A stretch of 47,436 nt of DNA from a virus: IMG/VR virus record IMGVR_UViG_3300033994_002184, positions 1-47,436 of that record, one strand, 5' to 3'. A program made the translations under genes and the position numbers. The notes below the pieces were generated by a model. It was not told where the DNA came from. It worked only from the letters and a program-made list of their open reading frames with translations, and ran no database searches. Every line of letters begins with the position of its first letter. Positions within the stretch are counted from its first letter, which is position 1. Shown here in pieces: positions 13,149 through 21,503 of the stretch.

Positions 13149-13322
13149 ATGTCTCATGAAAGTCTTGAGTCATATTATAGAACAAATTTTTCTCTGATTC
13201 AGCATCATAAATATTCATTGACAGAGATAGAAAATATGATTCCTTGGGAGAGAGAAGTTTATATATCTCTTCTAAAACAATATATTGAAGAAGAAAACTT
13301 AAAGAACTCTACAAATGGCTGA
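13149..13322 (+). CDS. 51: gp51 baseplate hub assembly protein (possible frameshift extension of gp26)
   Basis: 57 residues: a short N-terminus, then FSLIQHHKYSLTEIENMIPW followed by EREVYISLLKQYIEEEN. The H-x-x-SLxEIxxMxPWEREVY pattern is typical of gp51-like proteins and resembles the small second halves of frameshifted tail chaperones. It lies in the -1 frame relative to gp26, three codons after the slip site if an ATG is counted, and overlaps the next gene by eight bases. It may be made only as part of the gp26-gp51 fusion, since the ribosome site in front of the ATG is too close. Confidence 0.75.
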   Translation: MSHESLESYYRTNFSLIQHHKYSLTEIENMIPWEREVYISLLKQYIEEENLKNSTNG

Positions 13323-14994
13323 GTTAGATCCCGAAAAAGTTGGTAGATCTGGTGTTGATCCAGTTACGGGATCTCCTTTGTCTCAAGAAGTTCGAACTGC
13401 TCTTTTAAAAAAATCTACTATTGATGCATCAGTTTTTCAAAATATTGAGAACAGAAGAGCACAATCTGATGCACAAAATGCAGAGTTGTCTAGGGGACAA
13501 GAACAAGCTCTTCTGGGATTTAATTCGACCCTTCAATCGATAAGAACAGATATTGTAAAATTAGGAACGGGTCTTTCTGGTATTGCACTTCTCCTTCAAC
13601 AAGATGCAGTAGAAGATCAGAATAAAGTCAGAGCAGATCAAGAAAAACAAAGACTACTAACAGAAAGACAGATTAGAATTGGAAAAGAGAATGAAATAGA
13701 ACAAAAGATTCAAAATGCAGTTGCTGAACCTGTACAAAAATTAGTTCCAAGAGTAAATGATATTTTTGGTAGAATAGGAGCAGCTCTTGGAATTTTATTT
13801 GGTGGATGGTTAACAAATCAAACTGTTCAAGCAATAAAAGCATCGGAAGAAGGGAATACAAAACTTTTTAATGAAATTAGATTCAATATTCTCAAAAATG
13901 TTGGAATAGCAGTTGGTGGATTGGTTGCCATTAAAGCAGGATTTTCACTAATTACAAGAACGATTTCAGGAATTGCTTCAGGATTAACGAAATTATTAAT
14001 CACAAAACCACTTGCTATTGCTGCAGCATTGTTACCTAAAGGTCCAAAACCTGGTGGTGCTCCACCAATCAGAGGACCAAAACCTGGAGGGGGAGGTCCA
14101 GGATTAATTGGTGGTTTAATTAATGGTTTAACTGGATGGATGAATTGGATGAACGGGGAAAAAGTTGATGCTATATTATCGGCTTTAACTTTTGTTCCTG
14201 GTGGTGGAATATTTAGAGGAATTAGAGCGGTTGCGGGTGCAACTTATACATTAGATCAAATTGCAGAATTATTTGGTTCAAATCTTACTGGAGCAGATCC
14301 AAAATTATTACAGAAGAAGAAAAAAGAATTTGAAGATGCAAAAAGAAAGGAGCAATCAAAAAAACCACTTGCTGAATCGACAAAACCAACATCAACTCCT
14401 CCATCCGCTTCTCCAAAACCAACTCCATCATCAGCACCGCCAGCGGCACAACCACAAACTTCAATGATGGGGCAACCTGCGTCCTCTACAACTTCCCCTC
14501 CAGCAGCTGCCGAAACTTCAACAGCAACACCTACTCCTGCTGCAACACAACCAAGTGCAGAGATGGTTAAAAATTTTGAAATGGCTTGGCAGTATCGTAA
14601 TAATCCAATGGCAAGAGGAAGAATTGAAGAATCTTGGAATAAAATGACGCCAGATCAACAACAACAGGCAAAAACTTGGGCACAGACAAAAGGTTATGAT
14701 TGGAATGAAATGAAATTGAAAGATTCTGCTAGCATGAATCAACCACCAAAAACTGAAAATGCAGAAATAAGTCCTGCACAAATATCAATACCACCAAAAG
14801 AACCTCAGCAAGTTGGTCAGTTACCAGAACCAAAACCATCTTTGACAATGATTAAAACGTCAAATGATCAACAACAACAACCAAATCCACCATTAACAAA
14901 TGGATCCTTGACTGATGTTCCTTTAATTAATTCTGCAAATCCTGATAACTTTTATGTCCTATATTCGCAGTTAAATTATAACGTGGTGATGTAA
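13315..14994 (+). CDS. tape-measure-like tail protein (gp29-like)
   Basis: 559 residues, close to T4 gp29 (590). Layout: a charged N-terminal coiled-coil region about 20-150, a hydrophobic segment FGRIGAALGILFGGWL about 152-167, a second hydrophobic stretch VGIAVGGLVAIKAGFSLI about 196-215, a glycine/proline loop (GPKPGGAPPIRGPKPGGGG), and a long proline/serine/threonine/glutamine tail from about 345. Helical, membrane-active segments and position directly after the gp26/gp51 pair support a tape measure or hub role; the name gp29 is inferred from synteny, not from clear identity. Its N-terminal plan matches the next gene. Confidence 0.6.
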   Translation: MAELDPEKVGRSGVDPVTGSPLSQEVRTALLKKSTIDASVFQNIENRRAQSDAQNAELSRGQEQALLGFNSTLQSIRTDIVKLGTGLSGIALLLQQDAVEDQNKVRADQEKQRLLTERQIRIGKENEIEQKIQNAVAEPVQKLVPRVNDIFGRIGAALGILFGGWLTNQTVQAIKASEEGNTKLFNEIRFNILKNVGIAVGGLVAIKAGFSLITRTISGIASGLTKLLITKPLAIAAALLPKGPKPGGAPPIRGPKPGGGGPGLIGGLINGLTGWMNWMNGEKVDAILSALTFVPGGGIFRGIRAVAGATYTLDQIAELFGSNLTGADPKLLQKKKKEFEDAKRKEQSKKPLAESTKPTSTPPSASPKPTPSSAPPAAQPQTSMMGQPASSTTSPPAAAETSTATPTPAATQPSAEMVKNFEMAWQYRNNPMARGRIEESWNKMTPDQQQQAKTWAQTKGYDWNEMKLKDSASMNQPPKTENAEISPAQISIPPKEPQQVGQLPEPKPSLTMIKTSNDQQQQPNPPLTNGSLTDVPLINSANPDNFYVLYSQLNYNVVM

Positions 14995-14995
14995 C

Positions 14996-16873
14996 ATGGC
15001 ATTACTAGAATCTCTCAGGAAGTCATCTATTAATATTCAAAGTATTTCTAAGACTTTATCTGATACTAAGAAAAGTACATCATCGGTAAATGAATCTGTA
15101 GATAATATTTCGAGAATTGTTGCAACAAATACTAGAGTTAAAAGAGAATTATTTGCAAGATCTAATGTTTTAAGTTCTAGAAGAGAAGAAGCATCTAAAA
15201 GACAAGAACTTGAAGATAGACTTGAATCAACAAAAGTATCTACATCTCCACAGTTAGGACTTTCATTTACCTCAAGAAGTGATAAAGGCCCTCTAGGAAG
15301 ATTATTAGGATTTTTGGGATTTATTACTGCTGGTTGGATTGTAGAAAATCTACCAAGATGGATTTTCATGGGGCAGGAGTTTATATCTAGAATTTATTCT
15401 TTTGGAAGATCAATGTATAGTATGGTGAATAGTATGCAAGTTATAATTAAATCTTTTGGTCAGACTTTAGGATATTCATTAGATGCAATTGTTCGCTTAG
15501 ATTTTGATCAATTTGCTGGAGAAGGAACTGTTGCAAGATCTTTTGAAGAGTTAAATCTTGCTGTTCAAGATTTAGGAACTAATATTACAGATACTTTTAA
15601 ACTTTTTACAACACCATTAACAGAATCGTTAGAAACTGGTGAGAAGGCACCCGGACTTGAAGAAAAGCAACCAGATACAATGTTCCCTCCAATCCCTCAG
15701 GAAAGAGGCACATCTCCTATTACTCCCTATACTGGCCCAGAAACAACATCATCTGGAGTTCTTAATCCTCAAGCAGCTTACTCTCATTTGAGGCAAATGG
15801 GAGTTTCTCACATACATGCTTTAGGAATTTTGGCAAATATTCAGGGTGAAAGTAGTTTTAAAATTGCAGCAGATGAAAATGGTAGAGGAACTGCAGGTAT
15901 TGGATTGTTCCAATATACATTCCCATCAAGAAAAAGAAGATTTTTACAAGCAGTTCCCGATTGGAGAAATAATTGGAAAGCACAAATAGATTATGCTATA
16001 AAAAATGATGAGAATACTCCATTATATCTAAAAAAACAATTTAGTAGCCCAGAAGAAGCCGCAGATGATTTTATGAGAAACTGGGAAAATCCCAGTAAAG
16101 ATGTTTATACTCAAAGAAGAAAAATACATAATTCTTTTATTAAATCATTTAGATCACCTAGTAAAGAAAAAACCAGTCAAGCATCTAATGTAATAACTCC
16201 ACCACAAGCACAGTCAAAAAAATCAACACTAGATTTAAAAAAATTAGGATTTTCTGTCGGAGAAAAAGCAGGATATAGTCCAAGTAGAGGGAGAATTCAC
16301 GCTGGTAGAGATATTGCAATTGACAAAGGAACACCGGTTTCGGTAATTAGTGATGCAAAAATTACGGATGTTGGATATGAATCTGGTTATGGATATTTTG
16401 TTGCTTATCTTGATTCTAAAGGAATTGAACATTTTTATGGACATCTTCGTGAAATGCCGAAAGTAAAAAAAGGACAACAACTTTCATCTGGAACTATTGT
16501 TGGGTATGTTGGTTCTACTGGAAGTTCTACAGGGCCTCATTTGCACTGGGAAGTTTCTCCTCGTTTAGGTGAAGTTGGTCGTCCAAGAAAAAATATAATA
16601 GATCCAATTGAATATGGTTTTTCAGCATCTTCTCCTTTTGGTGGTACGCCACCAGCACAAATCTCAGCACAACCAAAACCATCACAACCTTCTGCAATTA
16701 CACCTGAGAGAAAAGGATCTCAAATGGTTTTAATTGATGCTACAAAACCATCACAACCTCAAGTATCATATCCATCTCAACAACAACCGTCTGTCACTCC
16801 AACAATAAGTGAATTTAAACTGTTAAATAATTTTATTAAGAATAAACTTCTACTCGACTTAGCATACCTATAA
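14996..16873 (+). CDS. tail protein with lysozyme-like and M23 peptidase domains
   Basis: 625 residues. The N-terminus resembles the preceding protein: heptad-like helix, then GRLLGFLGFITAGWIVENLP (about 100-120) and further membrane-like helices. Residues about 258-385 form a tail-lysozyme domain (AYSHLRQMGVSHIHALGILA, IQGESSF with catalytic-type glutamate, GIGLFQY). Residues about 418-545 form an M23 zinc endopeptidase: H435 and D439 in GRIHAGRDIAI, and H515/H517 in GPHLHWEV. Together they could cut both glycan and peptide bonds of host peptidoglycan at DNA entry. The C-terminus is proline/serine/glutamine-rich. The stop overlaps the next start (TAATG). Confidence 0.85.
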   Translation: MALLESLRKSSINIQSISKTLSDTKKSTSSVNESVDNISRIVATNTRVKRELFARSNVLSSRREEASKRQELEDRLESTKVSTSPQLGLSFTSRSDKGPLGRLLGFLGFITAGWIVENLPRWIFMGQEFISRIYSFGRSMYSMVNSMQVIIKSFGQTLGYSLDAIVRLDFDQFAGEGTVARSFEELNLAVQDLGTNITDTFKLFTTPLTESLETGEKAPGLEEKQPDTMFPPIPQERGTSPITPYTGPETTSSGVLNPQAAYSHLRQMGVSHIHALGILANIQGESSFKIAADENGRGTAGIGLFQYTFPSRKRRFLQAVPDWRNNWKAQIDYAIKNDENTPLYLKKQFSSPEEAADDFMRNWENPSKDVYTQRRKIHNSFIKSFRSPSKEKTSQASNVITPPQAQSKKSTLDLKKLGFSVGEKAGYSPSRGRIHAGRDIAIDKGTPVSVISDAKITDVGYESGYGYFVAYLDSKGIEHFYGHLREMPKVKKGQQLSSGTIVGYVGSTGSSTGPHLHWEVSPRLGEVGRPRKNIIDPIEYGFSASSPFGGTPPAQISAQPKPSQPSAITPERKGSQMVLIDATKPSQPQVSYPSQQQPSVTPTISEFKLLNNFIKNKLLLDLAYL

Positions 16874-18207
16874 TGTCAATTAAAAAGTCCTTATACGATG
16901 AGTTAACTTTAGAATCAAATGATAGATCTAGGTCTATTGGTCTCATAGGTGGTGCAATTCTTTTTGAATACTTTGAAGATATATTTTCTCCTACAATTAC
17001 TGCAAAAATCAAAGTAGTTGACAATGGAAATGTTATTGCTCCAGAAAGCAATCAAGATGGAGATAAACAGTCAATATATAATGGATTGCCTCTTAGAGGT
17101 GGAGAAAGACTTTCATTAAAAATTGCAGGAAATTCTGCAACAAATCCAGGATTAGATTTTTCAAAAAAGGTAGAAGATTACTTTTATGTCTCTAGTATTA
17201 CTGATGTAATTGCAGAAACAAATAGAGAAACTTTTACCCTACATTTAGTTTCAAGAGAAGCAATCACAAATGAGACTGTAAGAGTAGGTAAGAAATTTAA
17301 AGTTGAAAATAAAATTAGTGATTCTGTAGAAAATATTTTAAAAGATTATTTAAAGACAAATAAACTAGGAAAGATAGATAAGTCTTCAAATAAGTATGGA
17401 TTTATTGGAAATTTAAGAAAACCTTTTACCCTTTTAATTTGGTTAGCATCAAAGGCAGTTCCAGAAAAATCTGGAAGTGGAACTGCAGGATTTTTATTCT
17501 ATCAAACTCAAGACGGATTTCAATTTAGATCTATTGATGATTTACTAGAACAGAGTCCAAAAGCAACATATACTTATACACAATCTCAAGATTCATATGA
17601 TGATAAAGAGTTGAAAGTAAATAATGATTTTAAAATCTTAAACTATCATGTTGAAAAAAATCAAAACTTACTTGAAAAACTAAAACTTGGTACTTATGCA
17701 AGTCATAGGATGTTTTTCAATCCTTTAGATTTTTCTTTTTCAAGTCCAGAGGATGGTCTATTTAAACTTGAGGATTATGTTGGAAAAACCAATAATTTAG
17801 GTAGTCAACTTAAACTTCCACCATTATCTGAAGGGTCTGATTTGACTTTGGGTGATGTGCCAACAAGAATTATAACAGCAGTTTATGATGTTGGTACAAT
17901 GGATCCTGGTGTTTCAACTGATATTAATTCAGATCAATCACTATATCAATCACAGTCTTTAATGAGATATAATATTTTATTCACACAAACTTTAAATGTT
18001 GTTGTACCATCGAATACAAATCTAAGAGCAGGTGATGTAATCGAATGTCAATTTCCAAAAATCACTCAATCTGATGCAAAAGAATATGACACTGAAACTA
18101 GTGGACTATATATGATTAAGGAACTGTGTCATCATTTTGATGTAAATAATTCATATACATCAATGAAACTGGTAAGAGATACTTTTGGAATCAATAAAAA
18201 GGTATAA
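16873..18207 (+). CDS. gp27-like baseplate hub protein
   Basis: 444 residues starting MSIKKSLYDELTLESNDRSR. The N-terminal half has the strand pattern of hub first domains (GGAILFEYFEDIFSPTITAK, DYFYVSSITDVIAETNRETF), a helical insert with SVENILKDYL, and later FLFYQTQDGFQFRSIDDLLE and AGDVIECQFPK, features seen in gp27/gpD-type hubs that connect the tail tube to the spike. T4 gp27 has 391 residues. The following genes encode the hub OB-fold and spike, as expected. Family inferred from pattern and order. Confidence 0.7.
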   Translation: MSIKKSLYDELTLESNDRSRSIGLIGGAILFEYFEDIFSPTITAKIKVVDNGNVIAPESNQDGDKQSIYNGLPLRGGERLSLKIAGNSATNPGLDFSKKVEDYFYVSSITDVIAETNRETFTLHLVSREAITNETVRVGKKFKVENKISDSVENILKDYLKTNKLGKIDKSSNKYGFIGNLRKPFTLLIWLASKAVPEKSGSGTAGFLFYQTQDGFQFRSIDDLLEQSPKATYTYTQSQDSYDDKELKVNNDFKILNYHVEKNQNLLEKLKLGTYASHRMFFNPLDFSFSSPEDGLFKLEDYVGKTNNLGSQLKLPPLSEGSDLTLGDVPTRIITAVYDVGTMDPGVSTDINSDQSLYQSQSLMRYNILFTQTLNVVVPSNTNLRAGDVIECQFPKITQSDAKEYDTETSGLYMIKELCHHFDVNNSYTSMKLVRDTFGINKKV

Positions 18208-18210
18208 TAA

Positions 18211-20193
18211 ATGATAGACGAGTCACTTCTTAAAAGTAATTTTATCGGTAGAGATGGATTTCGTTGGTGGATAGGGCAGATTCCTCCCATCTCTGATATG
18301 GGAGGTCAAGTAGATGGTAAAGGATGGGGTAATAGATTTAAGGTAAGGATTATTGGATATCACCCATATAGTGAAGCAGAACTTCCTAATGAGGATCTTC
18401 CTTGGGCACAGTGTTTGATTCCAACAACTGCAGGAAGTGGTGCTGCGAATGTTGCAACTGGTGTGCAACTACAACCAGGAGATACAGTTCTTGGATTCTT
18501 TTTAGATGGTGATAATGCACAAATCCCAGTTATTCTAGCAACATTTGGTAGAACTTTTTCAGTTCCTTCAACGACTTATCAGTCTCCGTTTGTTCCTTTC
18601 ACCGGGTACTCTGATAAAGTTAAACCCGCAAAAGTAACTCAAAACCAAACGAATGAAGTTAGAGAAGATTCAAATCCATCTCCTCCTAGTGTTACACAGC
18701 AACAAGCGGAAGCAATATCAGAAAGAGTTGGATATCAAGTTTTTTCAGAAAACTTTGCCATTGGAAACAAAATTCCTTTAGCAAATACTGTTAAAAATAC
18801 AAGAATTGATAAGATTCAATCGATAGTAAAAAATCTTATTCGTAAAATAAAAAATCTTCAGGGTAATGTTGAAAAAATAAGTCAAGTCATTCGTCAAGCA
18901 GCGGACAAAATTGTTATTCTATGTAATGATTTAATTGGTGGCATATTTAGTTTTTTAATTGAAAAATTAATTGATATACTACAAAGAGGTTTGGATCTTC
19001 TTTATAAATTAGTTTTTGCCAAAGTTCTTGCAGCAACAGGAAGTAAAGTTAAAGCCCATCTTGCTGGAGTTGCTGCACAAAAGGCAATGGTTTTACCTGT
19101 AAAAGCACTTGAAGAGGCATTTGCATGTATTGCTGGTCAAGCAGTTGAAATTATGAAGGATCTGGTTTATGATATTTTAGATTCAACTGTTGGAAATGTA
19201 GAAAGATTTGTGAGTTGTGCGGCAGATCAATTTGCAGGTACACTTCTTAATTCAATTGTTGGAGTACTTGAAACATTATTTGAAGGCCCACTATCTGCAG
19301 TTCAGAATATACTTCAATTCTTCTCAGATTTTAATGTTGGAAACTTACTCCGCGAAGCAATCGGAATACTTTCTGAATTTGGAGTAGGATTTGCTTGCAA
19401 TCAAAGTTTGGATAATTATAAGGGTCTTGTAAATGAATGGACTGTTGGTGGAACTTATTCAGGATCTAAATCATCTATTGAAAATTCATTAGTTAATACT
19501 TATACCAATATTCGTGATATAACAAATGTCATCAATTCTGGTGCTGAGTTGGTAACAGAATGTTTTACTGGAGAATTGCAATTTGCAAGTCCACCAGTTA
19601 TTAATATTTTTGGTGGAAGAGGATCTAGTGCAACAGCAATTCCAATTTTTGGAAATCTTGTTACAAATCCGGATGGAAATGTTACAGCAAGTGTCATAGG
19701 TGTACAATTAACAAATCCAGGATCAGGATATAAATTCCCACCATTTATAGAAATTGTTGATGATGCAGATCAGGGATATGGTGCTGTTGCAAGAGCACTT
19801 CTTAATTCGGATGGAGAAGTTGCGTCCATTTATATGGTATCTGAAGGTGAAAATTATTCTGTTGGAGATATTGCAGAATTTTCAGTATTAAAAATATTGG
19901 TTGAAGAAGGTGGAAATGGATATGATGATTTGACGACTGTTATAACTGATGATTTTGGAAATGAGTATGATTATCAGATTGTTAATGGTAGCATCTATCA
20001 GGTCACACCTCTAAATAATATTGTTGATGGTCTTCCATCTTTAACTATTACATCTGATAATGGTTTTGGTGCAATATTGCGCCCTGTAATTGGTGCTCTT
20101 AAAGAATCTGCAAATATACCTGCTTCTCCAGATGCAGCAGACACAAATCTCTTCTCACAACAAGTTCAAATATCCATAGATTGCCCAACATAA
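18211..20193 (+). CDS. gp5-like hub protein without lysozyme domain
   Basis: 660 residues. The N-terminal OB-fold is recognisable: GFRWWIGQIPP, GWGNRFKVRIIGYHPYSEAE, PWAQCLIPTTAGSG, LQPGDTVLGFFLDGDNAQIP. No lysozyme domain follows; the middle (about 180-420) is helical with hydrophobic stretches, and the C-terminus carries strand repeats of the NPGSGYKFPPFIEIVDD type plus GYGAVARA and GFGAILRP. In T4, gp5 carries OB-fold, lysozyme and beta-helix; here the lysozyme function appears to sit in the 14996-16873 gene and the beta-helix in the next gene. The central region is of unknown function. Confidence 0.7.
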   Translation: MIDESLLKSNFIGRDGFRWWIGQIPPISDMGGQVDGKGWGNRFKVRIIGYHPYSEAELPNEDLPWAQCLIPTTAGSGAANVATGVQLQPGDTVLGFFLDGDNAQIPVILATFGRTFSVPSTTYQSPFVPFTGYSDKVKPAKVTQNQTNEVREDSNPSPPSVTQQQAEAISERVGYQVFSENFAIGNKIPLANTVKNTRIDKIQSIVKNLIRKIKNLQGNVEKISQVIRQAADKIVILCNDLIGGIFSFLIEKLIDILQRGLDLLYKLVFAKVLAATGSKVKAHLAGVAAQKAMVLPVKALEEAFACIAGQAVEIMKDLVYDILDSTVGNVERFVSCAADQFAGTLLNSIVGVLETLFEGPLSAVQNILQFFSDFNVGNLLREAIGILSEFGVGFACNQSLDNYKGLVNEWTVGGTYSGSKSSIENSLVNTYTNIRDITNVINSGAELVTECFTGELQFASPPVINIFGGRGSSATAIPIFGNLVTNPDGNVTASVIGVQLTNPGSGYKFPPFIEIVDDADQGYGAVARALLNSDGEVASIYMVSEGENYSVGDIAEFSVLKILVEEGGNGYDDLTTVITDDFGNEYDYQIVNGSIYQVTPLNNIVDGLPSLTITSDNGFGAILRPVIGALKESANIPASPDAADTNLFSQQVQISIDCPT

Positions 20194-20194
20194 A

Positions 20195-20770
20195 ATGGCA
20201 GAAAGAAATAAAAATATTTACAAAAGACAATTAATCAGTTTCAATCCTAACTTTAGAATTGATACTGCAAATCCACAAATGGGTTTGAATGGTACTGATG
20301 TTTATAAAATCTATGGTGTAACAGATAATGGTGATAATCAGTCTTCAATTAGTCTAAGTAGTGCTGGATTATTTTCCGTTTACAATGACCATACTATTCA
20401 AATTTCTGGTGGATCTAAAAATGAAGAAGGAAGAGAAGATGTAGTTATTATTGGAAACAATGGAAATGTTTCCATTTCAGCAAACGGAATGATTCGTTTG
20501 TATGCTACTAATATTATGATTGAAGCTGAGGAGGATATTCATTTCAAGGCTGGTAGAAATATTTCAATGATGGGTGGTGATGGTCGTATTATGGTTAAGG
20601 GTCAAAGAGTTGATTTAAAAGGAACTAGTGGAAACATACCATCATTGTTAAATATAGATTTTACAAGTAAAGTCTTTGAAAATAGTTTTGTTGGGATTGA
20701 TTTTATTAACAAAACAGTTGATGTAATTGTTGATAATATTGTAGATACTGTAATTGATGCGGTAATATAA
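20195..20770 (+). CDS. baseplate spike beta-helix protein (gp5 C-terminal-like)
   Basis: 191 residues. From about 90 to 150 it shows short strand repeats typical of a triple beta-helix needle (NGNVSISANGMIRLYATNIM, AEEDIHFKAGRNISMMGGDG, RIMVKGQRVDLKGTSG). The N-terminal part has GLNGTDVYKIYGVTDNGDNQ and a small sandwich-like strand set; the C-terminus is hydrophobic (VDVIVDNIVDTVIDAVI). Directly after the OB-fold hub gene, it most likely forms the membrane-piercing spike. Inferred from strand pattern and position. Confidence 0.6.
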   Translation: MAERNKNIYKRQLISFNPNFRIDTANPQMGLNGTDVYKIYGVTDNGDNQSSISLSSAGLFSVYNDHTIQISGGSKNEEGREDVVIIGNNGNVSISANGMIRLYATNIMIEAEEDIHFKAGRNISMMGGDGRIMVKGQRVDLKGTSGNIPSLLNIDFTSKVFENSFVGIDFINKTVDVIVDNIVDTVIDAVI

Positions 20771-20771
20771 T

Positions 20772-21479
20772 ATGGCAGAAGGTATTGGGACTTGTAAAAA
20801 AAATAACGAGCAAGAATTACTTCAAAGTATTGGAAAAACTATTGAAGAGTCTAGTAATTCTTCTTCATTATATAAGACTCCATCGGAAAATAGTAAATTT
20901 TACGGATTAGAATCTCATTTTAATAGTGATGCTATTTTTTATGGAGATGTTACTATTCATGGAAATTTAAACTATGATTTTGTTAAAAGTAGAGCAGCAA
21001 CATTTCGAAATTTAATAGTTGTTGGTACATCTACTTTTTTTGGGTTTGCCGATTTTTATGATGGTGTTTATATTGATGATAATTTAAATGTTGCTGGAAT
21101 AATTACTGCAAGGCAAAGACTGGATGTTGGTTGTGGAGGGACTACTTTAACTGCTAGTAGTTTAACAAATCGTGTAGGAATTGCAACAGCAGATCCTCAA
21201 CAAACATTAGATGTTAATGGGACAGTAACAGTTAGTGAAAGAATTGGAATTGGAAGTGTAAATCCACAACAAAGACTTGATGTTGCAGGAAGTATTAAAA
21301 TTGATGAGAATATCTATGATTCCACAAATAATCCCGCCAGAAATGGATATTTTCTAACAAGAGACGAACGTGGAATTAGATGGGTTCCACTAATAGCAGA
21401 GTCGAGACCAGATGTTCCAGGAATTGCAACTGATGGAATATTTGTTCTTGATGAGATGGTTCCTCTATATCCATCATAA
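20772..21479 (+). CDS. tail fibre-type structural protein with GIGT repeats
   Basis: 235 residues. After a polar N-terminus come strand repeats AIFYGDVTIHGNLNY, LNVAGIITARQRLDVG, and two modules NRVGIATADPQQTLDVNGTV and GIGSVNPQQRLDVAGSIKID, followed by NGYFLTRDERGIRWVPL. The same module recurs in the fibre genes at 21504, 24677 and 39371. It probably forms a trimeric baseplate or fibre stalk. The stop shares its TAA with the late box at 21475. Confidence 0.65.
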   Translation: MAEGIGTCKKNNEQELLQSIGKTIEESSNSSSLYKTPSENSKFYGLESHFNSDAIFYGDVTIHGNLNYDFVKSRAATFRNLIVVGTSTFFGFADFYDGVYIDDNLNVAGIITARQRLDVGCGGTTLTASSLTNRVGIATADPQQTLDVNGTVTVSERIGIGSVNPQQRLDVAGSIKIDENIYDSTNNPARNGYFLTRDERGIRWVPLIAESRPDVPGIATDGIFVLDEMVPLYPS

Positions 21480-21482
21480 ATA
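21475..21482 (+). promoter_or_regulatory. late promoter CATAAATA sharing a stop codon
   Basis: Box contains the TAA stop 21477-21479; 21 bp before the ATG at 21504, which also has GTAGGATG as ribosome site. Confidence 0.55.
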
Positions 21483-21503
21483 TTTCATTATAAAAGAAGT
21501 AGG

